Source: Hemicordylus capensis
Lineage: Eukaryota > Chordata > Lepidosauria > Squamata > Cordylidae
Reading direction: 5' to 3'
Assembly (NCBI RefSeq): GCF_027244095.1
Contig: NC_069670.1
Coordinates: 14,155,320 to 14,219,319 of the forward strand
DNA: 64,000 nucleotides
In this document: positions 1 through 10,570 of the stretch, piece by piece
Numbering within the stretch: the first letter of the stretch is position 1
How the letters are laid out: each line of letters opens with the position of its first letter
The notes under the pieces: generated by a model
The model's database searches: none
What the model was told of the DNA's origin: nothing
Seen by the model: only the letters and a program-made list of their open reading frames with translations
Translations under genes and position numbers: made by a program

Positions 1-599
1 TGGCGTGATCCCCATGCCGCTCGCATCTGGCCCGTGTGCATTTCCCCAGACTGGGCTGCTGTCTTAAGGCCGCGGAGCAGGCCGGGCTCCTCTGTCCCAT
101 TTCCTGCCACCGTCAGAGACAAGCATCGGAGCTATGATCCTCCTCTGCCTCCCTCGCCAAGGGTCACGGGCACCCCGGGGCTTGCAGATGCACCCCAGGA
201 GGAGGGAAGGGAGTCGCACCCACCACCCACCTTCTTGTGCGTCCTTCGGTGCCGCCTCTGGCCTGCTGCGCAGCTCCAGGGAACAAGGAAGAAGAAGTTC
301 TTGCACGCCAGAGAGCCAGCCTCCTCCCAGAGGAGGTTTCCAGCCCGGCCACACCCTGCCGCTGCACTTTCCCCATCAGGGCCTCACATTCTTCCCACGA
401 CGCTGTTTTGATTGCCCAGGGCCAGCTCAAGATCCGTCCCTTCCCTCGGCAGCCGCCCCAACGACGAGAGCAGTGCAAATGTCTCATAGCTGAAGGCACC
501 TTTGTGTCTTTTCCGGATTGAAACCGGAGGCTTCTGCCGTCCCAGATGTCTTATTTATGCACGTTTACCTTTATATCCCTCTCTTCCCGGGGATATACA
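1..599. other. GC-rich edge region, no gene recognised
   Basis: This stretch is moderately GC-rich and open in several frames on both strands. None of the translations resembles a family I know, and codon use looks like chance reading of GC-rich DNA. No exon is called. A 3' or 5' end of a gene lying to the left cannot be excluded. Confidence 0.3.
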
Positions 600-722
600 T
601 GGGGTACGTGGTTATGTTTATCCCCACAGCAACTTTGCGAGGTAGGTTAGTCTGAGCAAGAAATGACTGGGCCGTAGCCACCCAGTTTCCTGGCTAAGCG
701 GGGATTCGAACTCCTGGGTCCT
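600..722 (-). repeat. CORE/MIR-like SINE fragment
   Basis: The reverse complement carries the central part of the squamate CORE-SINE: a tRNA-like box B (GGTTCGAA-type, seen here as GGGGATTCGAACTCC), the conserved acid-rich middle, and the 'cctcgcaaagttgctgtgg' type segment. The element is truncated and diverged. Confidence 0.6.
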
Positions 723-744
723 AGTCCGTCCGACAGTCTTTGGG

Positions 745-915
745 GTTGGTGGTCTGGTGGGAGAGCATCTGCTTTGCATGAAGGACGTCCCAGGTCCCAG
801 GAGGGTACAGCTGGGAAAGAAAACCCCTGCCTGAAACCCTGAAGAGCTGCTGCCAGTCTGTGTAGACAATACTGTGCTGGAGGGACCAGTGGTCTGACTC
901 AGTAGGCAGCGGCTT
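745..915 (+). repeat. 5S-Sauria SINE, 3' part
   Basis: This contains the diagnostic 3' body of the family (CTGCCAGTCTGTGTAGACAA, then GGTCTGACTCAGTA). The 5S-like head is missing, and the copy is old. Confidence 0.6.
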
Positions 916-1154
916 TAGGCTGAAAAAAGAATGCTTGGGATTAAGTTCCGAGGTTTAGGAGCCAGGGCTTCTGGAGTTTAGGAGCCACAACAGCAAACAC
1001 CCTGCTTGTAACGACCACTGCCCTAATCCAATGTGAAGACAGAGCTAAGGATGCAAGGACGGTAGCTCGTGGGTGGAGGAGCATCTGCTTTGCACGCGTT
1101 GCTGAGAATCTGCGAAGCAGCAAGTAGAGATGATGGCTTGTTATCACTCCTCAC

Positions 1155-1320
1155 TTGCTCAGTCCCAGTTGCAGGGGAGCAACAGCAGGAGAGAGGGCAT
1201 GCACACGCCTCTGGCCTGGGGGTTTCCCAGAGGCATCTGGTGGGCCATTGTGGGAAACAGGATGCTGGACTAGATAGGTGAGGCCTTGGGCCTGATCCAG
1301 CAGCGCTGCTTTTATGTTTA
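1155..1320 (+). repeat. CR1 LINE 3' end
   Basis: The typical CR1 3' UTR is present: a CAGTTGCAGGGGAGCAACAG block, then GGATGCTGGACTAGATAG and a terminal CTGATCCAGCAG-type stretch. Only the untranslated tail remains. Confidence 0.7.
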
Positions 1321-1330
1321 GGGTGGGAGA

Positions 1331-1334
1331 CAAA

Positions 1335-1365
<31 letters not shown>

Positions 1366-1370
1366 CGACA
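1331..1370 (+). repeat. (ATG)n microsatellite
   Basis: About ten ATG/GAT trinucleotides run directly after a CR1 3' end. They are perhaps an expanded CR1 tail. Confidence 0.9.
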
Positions 1371-1464
1371 ACAATGACAACAACACGATTAAAACAGTTA
1401 AAACAATGGAAAACACTTCCTTGAAAAACTACATGCCTCCTCCTCATTTTAGATCCAAGTGGGG

Positions 1465-1600
1465 CCCACCAGATGCCACTGGAAGCCACAGCAAGGAGCT
1501 GAAAGGGGCCTGCCCTCTCTCCTGCTGTGACTCCCTTGCAACTGGTACTCAGAGGCATCGTGCCTCTGAGGCTGTAGCCTCCCTTCAAACCTCCCTCAAT
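1465..1600 (-). repeat. CR1 3' end fragment
   Basis: This is the reverse complement of the same CR1 tail segment as at 1155-1320, placed in inverted orientation about 150 bp away. The two can pair as a long imperfect stem. Confidence 0.6.
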
Positions 1601-2214
1601 CCAGTTGAATCTGGTCCCTGGAAATTGACCAGGTCTGCACAGGATCCAGCCACAAGGGGGCACTCACACACAGTTCTAGTTCTTCATGTTGGGAGCTGAA
1701 TATTTTGCTTTAGACACAGCACTGTCCCCTAAACTTATTATGGCGTGCTCTAAAAGTTTGGACACGGGGAAAAACAGTCCAATAGGAACTAAGAGGAGAC
1801 TGTTTTCCGTACCAGTGGTGTTGCTAGGTATTAAAAAGATCCAGTGGCTGCTAGACCCACAATCCCCTTTTGATCATGAAACTCCCTCATACCACCAAGA
1901 ATAATTACCTATGTTTTTGTAAAGTCTTGAATATTGTAATTCAGCACCTGTGAAGGTGGGAGCAGCTGAAGGCTAGGTGGGGCTAGGGGCTATCTCTGTG
2001 CAGCGGCCTCCAATGTTCTGCTCATTTTCTGGAAGAGGCCACGGAAGAGGGACGGGGCAGATGAGATTCGAGGCTCTGAGCAATTACCCAGGGCGCAACT
2101 TCCAGTGACGCCCCTGTTTCATACACTTCAAATCTGAGATCTAAGCTCTAAAGAGAGCACTGACTTCGTGATGAGTCCTGCTGCCTATTAAGATTGTCAA
2201 ATGAGGTTCATGTG
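1600..2214. other. Non-coding, nothing recognised
   Basis: This AT-mixed sequence shows no repeat family or exon that I can support. Confidence 0.4.
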
Positions 2215-2535
2215 AGGGGTGCTGCCCGCTAGCCTAGTGGTGACTCAAAGATGGACCTTCTCTGTAGTTGCCCCGAGGCTGCAGAACATACACCCCTGTT
2301 GAGATGAGAGCTGGCCCATCCCTGATGACTTCTAGGAAGCCCCTGAAGACACATTGCTTCAGCTAGGCTCTGGGTTGAAAGGTACTTAATTGGGAGTTGG
2401 TCGTCTTAATTGGAATTTCAGGCATGTTTTATGCTGTTTTCAAATGTGCGGTTGTTCTCATTTCGCAAACCGCCTTGAGACTTCTGTCGTGGGCGGCACA
2501 TACATGAATGAAATAAGTAATAAAATAAACAGGTG
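2215..2535 (+). repeat. L2-like LINE 3' end
   Basis: The end of the reverse-transcriptase tail (a diverged 'rlWN.LP' region seen as GAGGCTGCAGAACATACACC) is followed by a 3' UTR with AACCGCCTTGAGA and an A-rich end. This is the usual shape of reptile L2 ends. Confidence 0.55.
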
Positions 2536-2589
2536 TGTAGCTGCACACACTCCGACGGCTCCGAATTCCCAGGAACCATCCCTGTTTTC

Positions 2590-2690
2590 TCTGACATCAG
2601 GGGTGGGCAAACTTTGCCCCTGCAGCTGATGTGGAACTACAACTCCCAACATCCTCAGCCACAATACATTGAGGGACATTGATGTTCGGC
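2590..2690. repeat. hAT-type palindromic element, partial (family P1)
   Basis: This holds the arm sequence ACTACAACTCCCAACATCC after a CAGGGGTGGGCAAA end. The opposite arm is not clear. Confidence 0.45.
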
Positions 2691-2827
2691 AAGAGCTGGC
2701 GGGCCCAGTTTGTGCACCTTGGTCCTACATCGCCCTGATAATCCAGTGCCACCCCCACCCCCCTACATACAGGCATACACTTTTGGCCTCTGAAGGATGC
2801 CCAGTTAAAATGTTGTGTCTTTAAATT

Positions 2828-2955
2828 AGGAACACAGGAACATGGGAAGCTGCCATATACCGAGTCAGACCATTGGTCTATCTAGCTCAGTATTGTCGAC
2901 CCAGACTGGCAGCGGCTTCTCCAAGGTTGCAGGCAGGAGTCTCTTGCAATTGTCA
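2828..2955 (-). repeat. 5S-Sauria SINE, 3' part
   Basis: It starts with GGAACATGGGAAGCTGCCAT and runs through CAGACTGGCAGCGGCTTCTC, which is the reverse complement of the family's 3' body. Confidence 0.75.
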
Positions 2956-3254
2956 ATCATCATCAGCGCTCTGTCCCCTCCCCAGGGTTTCTAGGGCTTA
3001 AAGAGTGGAGGCCCTGCAAACATCCGCTCCAATGCATGTGCACAAACACTGGTGGAAAAGTACACAGTTAGTTTTGTCCTTACACACACACACTGCAGGG
3101 GCTGAGGTGTATTCGGAGTGCTTGAAAATAACGCGCTGGAAGATAGTGATGTTTTTCACACGTCTCTTTCTCCCAAATACTGTCTCGGCTTGCAGGGGAA
3201 CACTATCTTGCATGCAAAATTGAGCCATCAGCCCTGTGAGGGTCTGAGCAGCCG

Positions 3255-3255
<1 letters not shown>

Positions 3256-3306
<51 letters not shown>
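3256..3306 (+). repeat. (TA)n microsatellite
   Basis: About 25 uninterrupted TA units follow GTCTTT. The tract is likely to vary in length between individuals. Confidence 0.95.
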
Positions 3307-3308
<2 letters not shown>

Positions 3309-3309
3309 G

Positions 3310-3745
3310 TGCCTGCTCCTAGTGTGTCTTCATTTCCATCTCTGAAATATCGGAGGGCCTGTAACGGAAGAAATGAAAAGCCACACCGTCTTTTGAAAAG
3401 CTTCCTGTGAATGTCAGATGAAGCAACCGGTTTCAGGGGTGTAAAGCAGACGCAGAGGAATAGAAAAAGTGACTCAGGAGGAAGTTTGTTATTGACTGCG
3501 TTCCCCTCTAACTGTGGCTGTGATCAAAGCCATGTAACGTACCCGCGGTCTGCTTAATCCACAGAGGTGGGCAGCTACAGCAGCAAACAAGATATCTGAT
3601 TTCCTGTCCCCGTTCTTACTTTGTGTGTACAAAGGACATATGGAGCACAAACATCTCTCCTGTGTTTCTTCCGGCAGTCTCCTCCAAAGGATCTGGTCTG
3701 CAGCTAGTCCGCATGTCTGAATCCAGGCAGATTCAGCATTTAGTT
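3310..3745. other. Non-coding, nothing recognised
   Basis: Mostly unique sequence with no exon or repeat that I can name. Confidence 0.4.
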
Positions 3746-3754
3746 ACCTTACCC

Positions 3755-4055
3755 AGTGGTTTGGATCTAGGTTTCATGTGAGTTACCAACATTCGTGTTA
3801 TTTTGTGAACCCAGGCCAACCAAGGTGGGAATCACTGTTCCCTCGAAAAGGGATTCCCAGATGTTGATGACTACAACTCCCAGCATCCTCAGCTGCAGTG
3901 GCCTTTGGCTGGGGATTCTGGGAGTTGTAGTCAACCATATCTGGGAGTCCCTGGTAGAGAATCTGGTGGGAATCTCAGGCCAAAAACCACCTAGACATGG
4001 CTTCACACAAGCCTACTAGTGCTGGTAACCCACATTAAACCTAGATTCCGTCAAC
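3755..4055. mobile_element. Palindromic element P2 with a P1 element inside it
   Basis: The outer element has inverted ends: ATCTAGGTTTCATGTGAGTT on the left and TAACCCACATTAAACCTAGA on the right. Its middle is interrupted by a P1 element (about 3846-3952) with paired ACTACAACTCCCAGCATCC and GGGAGTTGTAGT arms. P2 is therefore older than this P1 insertion. Confidence 0.6.
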
Positions 4056-4136
4056 AACACAGGCCTACTTTGTTTTAGCATTTATCACCAGATTTCTAGC
4101 CTAAAAAAATACAGGTACTTCTTAAAACACAAGGGC

Positions 4137-4335
4137 CTGGTTCACAGAGTCATTTGAATCTTGGTTTAATGCGGTTTACTGGCATTAACATGGTGGTGCG
4201 CGGACCCACACCAAGGTGGGCGTCTCCGATTCATCTCGGGCCACAAACCTCCTTGGTGTGGATTCACACCATCACGTCGATGCTGGTCACCCACATTAAA
4301 CCTAGATTCAAATGGCTGTGTGAACTAGGCCATGT
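4137..4335. mobile_element. Palindromic element P2
   Basis: The ends GGCCTGGTTCACA and TGTGTGAACTAGGCC mirror each other. Inside are mirrored TTGGTTTAATG and CATTAAACCTA blocks. No coding capacity is seen. It looks like a non-autonomous DNA transposon (inference). Confidence 0.65.
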
Positions 4336-4339
4336 ACTT

Positions 4340-4980
4340 ACAACAACGTAAGGGCCTGGGAGCTCCTACCCCTTCTGTAGTATATGAGCACAACCCCCGT
4401 TGCGGTTTGCAAGCGCACGAAACACAAAACCGATTCGGGCTCGGGGTCCATGGTTGAAATCAGGAGCTGCAGGTCCTGCCCCTCCATTGTGAAGCCCTCC
4501 GAAGGCCCCTCTGCCTTCTCAGCCTGCTTTGTGCCGCCAGCGGAATGGAACAGCCTCGTCGGCATTCCGCGACGGAACAGCCTCAGCAGCAGCAACATCA
4601 ACCAGCAGCTCCGTTCTGATTGGCAGCCAGGGAGCAGGAGGTGGAGGCAGCCCGGCTAAAGCGGCTCCAGCTTGAGGAGCATAGAGTGTGCTTTGCAGAG
4701 TGGCGCACGTCCACAGATGGCAGGCGCTGTAGCAACAGCTCTCTATGGTCCCCATGCGGTCGGAGAGCTACCACATGCAAAGAAAATATGCCTCCACACT
4801 CTCTCATTCCTCTCTCTCTTTCCTTTTCTCCCGTGTGAATTTATGCAGATAAAATCTGTAAATTAATTGATTCATTGGGTGAACTGGAAACGGGAAGCCA
4901 ACTAAGGTTTCTAATCAGGAGTCAGCTGTATAAGAAGGGCCCAGGTTCAACCTTTAGCATCTTTATTTTTTTAATATCTT
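4340..4980. other. Non-coding, nothing recognised
   Basis: This is mixed sequence with short open frames only. No known family is recognised. Confidence 0.4.
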
Positions 4981-4984
4981 TTCA

Positions 4985-5100
4985 TGTTTACATCCTGCTC
5001 TTCCTCCAAGTTGCTCAGAGTATGGTTATGTTCATCCACACAACAACCCTGTGAGGTAGGTTAGGCTGAGAGATACGTGACTGTCCCAGAGCCAAAAGGA
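4985..5100 (-). repeat. CORE/MIR-like SINE fragment
   Basis: The text CCTGCTCTTCCTCCAAG and AACAACCCTGTGAGGTAGGT is the reverse complement of the 3' half of the CORE-SINE that is seen nearly whole at 35073-35280. Confidence 0.65.
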
Positions 5101-5145
5101 GCCTTGAAATGGCTTCTTCTGCATAACTCTGAAAGGAAAAAAGAG

Positions 5146-5432
5146 GAGAGCTGGTCTTGTGGTAGTTAGCATGACCTGTTCCCTTAGCTAAGCAGGGTCT
5201 ACCCTGGCTGCATATGAAAGGGAGACACACTGCAAGAGATTCCCCTCAGGGGATGGAGCTGCTCTGGGAAGAGCAGAAGGTTCCAAGTTCCCTCCCTGGC
5301 AGCATCTCCAAGATAGGGCTGAGATTCCTGCCTGCAACCTTGGTGAAGCCGCTGCCAGTCTGGGTAGAAAATACTGAGCGAGATAGTCCAAAGGTCTGAC
5401 TCAGTATATGGCAGCTTCCTATGTTCCTATGA
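5146..5432 (+). repeat. 5S-Sauria SINE, nearly full
   Basis: The head GAGCTGGTCTTGTGGTAG is followed by the 5S rRNA-like TAAGCAGGGTCTACCCTGG and GGGAGAC. The body and 3' end ATGGCAGCTTCCTATGTTCC follow. The 5S-like block matches the internal promoter part of vertebrate 5S rRNA. Confidence 0.85.
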
Positions 5433-5636
5433 ACTGATTCTTCATCCTCATTTGTATCAAATCACCCTAAACTATCTATTTATTTATTTTTAATTTTTTG
5501 CTCCTGGGGATACCTATGTTTAGCCTGGAGGTTGAAGAGATATATGCTGGCTGCTTGTTCCCTGTTGATCCTAAGGACAGGACTGGAATCAATGGGTATA
5601 AATGATAAGGAGGCAGATAACGAGCCACTTTTTAGA

Positions 5637-5823
5637 GTTAGTTCACACAATTGTTTGCATCTAGGTTTAATGTGGGTTACCAACAGGGAAGTGATTGCAT
5701 GGACTCATGTCAGGGTGATTTATGACCTGAGGTCACCCCCTCCCACCTTGGCATGGATTCACACAATCGCTTCTGTGTTGGTAACCCACATTAAACCTGC
5801 ATTCACGTGGTTGTGTGAAACAA
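5637..5823. mobile_element. Palindromic element P2
   Basis: TTCACACAAT and CATCTAGGTTTAATGTGGGT on the left mirror AACCCACATTAAACCTGCAT and GTTGTGTGAA on the right. The element is about 187 bp with no open frame, and it is the clearest copy of the family. Confidence 0.7.
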
Positions 5824-5824
5824 C

Positions 5825-6480
5825 GACAGTGTCTGAACTGGAACCAGAGAGGTCCAAAATACAGATGAGCTGGAATGGAATGGAACCCACTTTGTTGTTG
5901 TTTAAATGGTTTCAACTCCTGTCCCTGCTGTTGGGCAAAAAACCAACTTTGCTCGCTGCTCTGCCCTTTTCTTAAAGTCAAAGCAGTGATCGAAACAAGT
6001 GGACAGATCCTAAGAGCAGATAGTGATACTCCCAATAGCCAAATCTCACACTCTTCTATTAAGAAATCGAAAGATATGGGTTTTTTTCCCTCTCCCCATT
6101 GTTCAGAAGTATAAAAAGATCATAGCCCGATGTGTGTGCTATTATTTGTGCGGTTTCCCTATCCTGTGTGAGGGAGCTGCAAACACAGAGAGGTGAGCTC
6201 GGACACCACAACTGCTTTTGTCACACAAGCGCCCAAACATCTCAGCACCGTTTGGGTTCCGGCCTCTGCAAAATACAGGCCTGTTGTCGCTTTCACCCTC
6301 TGAGGTGTGAAGCGGGAGGCTGGTGGGAGACACAAGACTGAAGTCTGGTTTCTCTGCCTTGATCTTTGGGTCTGGTTGCATTTCCATGATGATCTCCCCG
6401 GTGGTTTTCACGCGTTGCTGCCGAGAATCGAAAACAAAAAGCCATTCTAGTTTCTAGTGGCTTCTCATTCCCTCTCTGTG
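5825..6480. other. Non-coding, nothing recognised
   Basis: No exon or repeat family is identified. Short open frames lack splice context and similarity. Confidence 0.4.
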
Positions 6481-6481
6481 G

Positions 6482-6580
6482 CCTGGTCCACACAGCCATT
6501 CAAACTGAGGTTTAATGTTGGTTACCAACATGAGTCTGATTGTGTGAAGCCACACCAAGCATGGCCGATCATATCTGGGT
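6482..6580. mobile_element. Palindromic element P2, one half
   Basis: It begins GGCCTGGTCCACACAG and reaches GGTTTAATGTTGGTTACCAA. The right arm is missing. Confidence 0.55.
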
Positions 6581-6598
6581 TTCTGTTTTGTTGCGAAT

Positions 6599-6795
6599 AC
6601 TGTATTTACCAGAATCCAAGATTAGTTCCCCCTACCCCACTCATGTTCTTTGATGTGAGAAATCAGGGGGTCGTCTTAAATGCAGAGTACCGTTATTTTC
6701 AGGTAAATCTGGTATAGCCTGCATTTGGCCTCTGTTTTTGAAGGGAGGCATCTTAAATCTAGAGACATCTTCTATTGGGGTAAATATGGTAAGCT
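6599..6795. mobile_element. Palindromic element P3
   Basis: It begins CTGTATTTACCAGAATCC and ends GGGTAAATATGGTAA. Inside are repeated CGTCTTAAAT-type blocks (6671, 6751 region). The same layout recurs at 48168-48362 and 54447-54615. Confidence 0.6.
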
Positions 6796-6887
6796 GTACC
6801 AAAAAATTAAAAGGAAAGGAAAGAGACTAACATCCAATAGTGTTGTTCTGGGAACTTTTTACTCTCAGGGAAGAGAAAAGCACAAAG

Positions 6888-6890
<3 letters not shown>

Positions 6891-6935
<45 letters not shown>
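6891..6935 (+). repeat. (GT)n microsatellite
   Basis: About 22 GT units, slightly interrupted at the 3' end. Confidence 0.95.
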
Positions 6936-6940
<5 letters not shown>

Positions 6941-6959
6941 TGTGTGAATAAATAAATAA

Positions 6960-7500
6960 ATACGGACTATAAATAAACAATGCATTGACTAGATGTACTA
7001 TTAATCATTCATTTGTACAGCTCTTTCAGCATGTAAAAGACACGGTCACCTCATCCTTGGTCTCCACAACGGTTGTGCAAGGAAACTCACAGCTATTAAT
7101 TGCATCTTGGCAGATGGAGACAGAGGCTAAGAGGCTGCATCCGGAGGCCTAGCTGGTGTTTGCATCCTCCGATCAAAGCCCCACACAGCGGCCCGCCCAT
7201 CGGTCATGGGCATCTCACAGGTTGTGTTTAGATCTTTGTGTCTCCCTCTTGCTAGGCTCACCTCCTCTGGAGTCCTTGAAACGAAGTGCAGCTGTGTGTA
7301 GCAAACGCTTTCCTGCAGGGCAAAAGAGGAGAAGTCATCCTTTCTTGACTGAAAAGTCCCATTCAGGTGTGGCACTAGGCATGCAGATAAAACAGAAGTT
7401 AAATCAGCAATGTACCTGATCCCAGACCATGCTAATTAGACTCCAGCCATGCATTGGTTCATCACGTCCGTCTGTATTGTGCACTTTTGTGCAAACTCCG
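6960..7500. other. Non-coding, nothing recognised
   Basis: Unique-looking sequence. Short open frames are not supported as exons. Confidence 0.4.
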
Positions 7501-7511
7501 AGCATCATACG

Positions 7512-7913
7512 CAGGGGCGTAGCAAGGTTGGAGTGGGCCTAGAGACAAGATTTTAAAAGGCACCCCCCTCACTGAAGCTCAGCTCATGAAGTAAAGTAAT
7601 CTTAAATGAGGCTGAACAGTGGTAACAAAAAGCATAGTAAAATTATAGAACATCATCCTACATTATTTTTTAAAAGGTTTTGTAAATTGTGGATGATGCA
7701 AGTCATTTAATGGTACTAGAGAAAGACATGCTGTTCTGGTAGCTCCAGGTCTGAACACTCACATCAATTTCGGAGGATGAATACAACGGAAGGAAGCCCG
7801 GGCGGGTGTGAGGCTGGGGGAGTCAGTCATGTGACTTGCCTCTGGGCTCCCCCCTCAAGGCAGTGGGCCCCCAGACAACTGTCTCCCGTTGCCCTATTAT
7901 ACTTATGCCCCTG
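7512..7913. mobile_element. hAT-like non-autonomous element P5
   Basis: The ends are CAGGGGCGTAGCAAGG and TTATGCCCCTG. They are flanked by 8-bp direct repeats ATCATACG and ATCATATG (7 of 8 match). An 8-bp target duplication with CAGGGG ends fits the hAT superfamily. At 402 bp it has no transposase frame. Confidence 0.7.
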
Positions 7914-7989
7914 ATCATATGGGTGGGGGGGCATGTTCTTCTGTTTTGTCCTTGCAACAAACCTTTGAAATCAGTTTGTTCCTTTGAAA

Positions 7990-8330
7990 CAGGGACCTAA
8001 GAGCCTTGCTTCTTGATGAAACCTAAAGCCCATCTAGGTCAATCTCCTGTGTCCAAAACTGGACCGCTGTATACCTCTGCGGAGCCCTGAAGGGTTGTCT
8101 TTTGTCTACCTGGAACCTGTCAATCCCTCTGCGAGAAAGACTGCTTTGAGGGTTTCTTGTGAGTGCACCCTTTGCTGAGGCATACAAGCAGGCCCTGAAG
8201 GCAAAAGCCCTTTCCTACTTCTTGACCCCACCAGCTGCAGCTATTTTGAGGTAGACTGCCCCTGAACATAGGGGTTCCATTTGACTACCATGGCGAACAT
8301 TAACACCAGAGTAGTTTTGCTGGGCCAGAC
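7990..8330 (-). repeat. CR1 3' fragment
   Basis: The segments TTGAGGTAGACTGCCCCTGA and GGGGTTCCATTTGACTACCA match the reverse strand of CR1 tails elsewhere in the window (51607-52015, 62960-63200). The 8093-8200 stretch recurs at about 9128-9215. Confidence 0.5.
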
Positions 8331-8407
8331 GAGGCGACGGTCCACTGCCCAACGTCATGTTTCTAGTAGTGGTCAACCTGATGCTTACAGGAAGCCCATA
8401 AAGACAG

Positions 8408-8915
8408 GCTGTTCACATGAGCAGCCCTACTGAGATGTGGGTAGCCCTACTTGGGTAGAGCTGCTCATGTGAAGTGCCAGGATCAAGGCTGGTCCTGGCA
8501 CTGTCCTCCCAGGGAGTCTGGGATTTTTACCTGACTGTTTACCTGAGTAAAAGAGCATGGAAATGTGCCCTTTACCCAGGTATGGGGTCGTGTGTATGCT
8601 CAGGCTGCACACAGCCCAAGCAGACACAGAGCTGGTTGCCTAGAGCGTCCAGCTCATGGTGGAATCTCTCACACACGGTGCATTGTGGGATATCTGGTGG
8701 CCTTTGGAGTCAGGTGGTATACAATTTAATAAATAATACTGATCACGACAATTTCCCCGGCCTCCAGAATGCCACGCGGCTTGCAAAAGTGTGGGTCGTA
8801 TGGGTGCACAAGCTGTGTGGCCCGGGACCATGCCAGTTCGTCTGAGGGGAAGGTAATTGCTATCCTGCCTTCCCCCCACTCCTGCCCTCCCCAGGGCTCT
8901 CAAAAGTCATGTGAA
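8408..8915. mobile_element. Long inverted-end element, probable DNA transposon relic
   Basis: GTTCACATGAGCAG near 8412 is mirrored by GCTCATGTGAA at 8462 and again by GTCATGTGAAC near 8908. The span interrupts CR1-like sequence on both sides. The family is not recognised. Confidence 0.4.
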
Positions 8916-8954
8916 CGACCTCAGTATGTTACTTTCTTGTTTGTTACCCAGCCA

Positions 8955-9225
8955 CTGAAATTCAGAGATAACCATGCCTGAACAGGGAGGTTCCATCTAG
9001 CTAGCATGGCTGATGGCCACTGACAAGTCTAAACATCTCCCCAGGAATGTGTCTAATTCCCTCTTAGAAACATGTCAACCAGTTGCCCTTTCCACATTCC
9101 ATCAATTAAAAGTGTGTTGTGCAAAAGGTTGCCTTTTGTCTACCTAGAACCTGTCAATCCCTCTACAAGAGAGACTGTTTTGAGTGTCTCTTGTGGGTGC
9201 ACCCTTTGCTGCTAGAAATGCTTCC
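8955..9225 (-). repeat. CR1 3' fragment
   Basis: GGAGGTTCCATCTAGCTAGC, then a block CTTTTGTCTACCTAGAACCT shared with the fragment at 8093-8200. It is diverged. Confidence 0.45.
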
Positions 9226-9229
9226 CCCC

Positions 9230-9580
9230 CCCAAAGGTAACCATACCTGCGACATCTCCAAAGAGGGTGGTTCAGAGACCTGAGGCCTGGCGAATCCTTG
9301 AGAAGCAAACAGAGAAGAAAGAGAAAATTTGGTCTCATTCAGAAGGTCACTCCCCTTCTGTCTTCTACCAAATGTACAAGCAAACGTTTAATTTCTTTTT
9401 CTTTGTAACATGCAAGTGATTGGCCACAGCTAAGTGATTACAAGTAGACAGTGCATGTGAAACACTTTAAGCGCTTGAAATGACTATACAAATGCTGTAT
9501 TATTATTAGCCACATCTTGTAGCAATTAGTTCCGGAGGTTAATGATCGGTCCTCTGAGAAGAAACAGTTCCTTTTGGGCA
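9230..9580. other. Non-coding, nothing recognised
   Basis: No feature can be supported here. Confidence 0.4.
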
Positions 9581-9586
9581 GGGTTG

Positions 9587-9850
9587 AGAGCTAGCCTTGC
9601 GGCCATGAGCATGAATTGCTCCCTTTGCTAAGCAGGGTTTGCCTTGGATTGCATTTAGATGGGTGATGACATGTGTGTGCTGTTAGATATTCCTCTTAAG
9701 GAATGGGGCTGTAGCATCCGCCATGCATGCAGAAGGTCCCGGATTCAGCATCTCCAGGTGGGTCCGGGAAAGACCACATCTGGAATGCTGGAGAACTGCT
9801 GCTGATCAATGCAGACAATGCTAGACAGATCAATGATCTAAGGGTGTTTT
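9587..9850 (+). repeat. 5S-Sauria SINE, old copy
   Basis: The head AGAGCTAGCCTTGCGGCCAT and the 5S-like TAAGCAGGGTTTGCCTTGG are followed by a diverged body. The CORE of the 3' end has drifted (CTGATCAATGCAGACAATGC), so this is an old insertion. Confidence 0.7.
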
Positions 9851-9859
9851 CTCTTTCAG

Positions 9860-10420
9860 GAGGACTCATAACTCTTTACAAAGCTCTTGCTTTGCATCCA
9901 GAAGGCCCCATGCTCAGTCCCTGGCATCTCCAAGCAAAACAATCTCAGCTAGGAGAGGGAGGATATCTCCCCCTCTGGTGGACACAACCCTGGGCGAGAG
10001 GCACCAAGAGTCCGATACGGGAGCTTTCGCACTGGTCACCACTCATATATGTTTATGCTGCATCCTTCCAGACGAGGAAGGAGTCTTCTGCTCACAGAAG
10101 GGCAACTTTGCTCCTCGTGCCAGAACGTTGCGCCAGAAAAGTGACAATGAATCTAAAGTTGCTCTTCTGCTTGCCTGACGTTCTTCAGGCATTCTGCTCC
10201 CGAACCCGTCTGCGACTCCTCTGCATTTACTCTTGCACAAGAAGAACAGGGTCAGCACCAATTATTTCCCTCCTCCTCAGAGTTCTTTGGACTCAGCCCA
10301 GTAAATGCCGCTCCTCTTCTTTCACCCTGGCAGGCTCAGGACTACAAGCCTTGAAAACACACAATTGCGGAATGGTCCGTCCCAATGGAATTCCGGTCGT
10401 TCTGTGAAGGGACAAAGTCA
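9860..10420. other. Non-coding; long open frame without support
   Basis: An open frame of 226 codons (9727-10407, plus) covers this region but begins inside the SINE above and shows no family resemblance. It is not called as a gene. Confidence 0.4.
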
Positions 10421-10428
10421 GTCTAAAC

Positions 10429-10559
10429 CAGGGATTCTCTCAACTTTGGGTCCCCAAATGTTATTGGACTCCAACTCCCAGCCCCAGCGGCCTTTGGCTG
10501 GAGATTAGGGGAGTTGAAGTCCGTCAACATCTGGAGACCCCAGGCTGAGAACCCGCCTG
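10429..10559. mobile_element. hAT-type palindromic element P1 with target duplication
   Basis: The ends CAGGGATTCTCTCAAC and GCTGAGAACCCGCCTG are flanked by GTCTAAAC and GACTAAAC (7 of 8). The inner arms are CCAACTCCCAGCCCC and GGGGAGTTGAAGTCC. It sits 12 bp from the broken V exon. Confidence 0.8.
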
Positions 10560-10570
10560 GACTAAACAAT

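Noticed and set aside
1-599. CpG-island exon of an upstream gene
   Set aside because: Open in several frames but no similarity, and no start or splice signal pair that I could defend.
9727-10407. 226-codon plus open frame
   Set aside because: It starts inside a 5S-Sauria SINE and shows no resemblance to a known protein.
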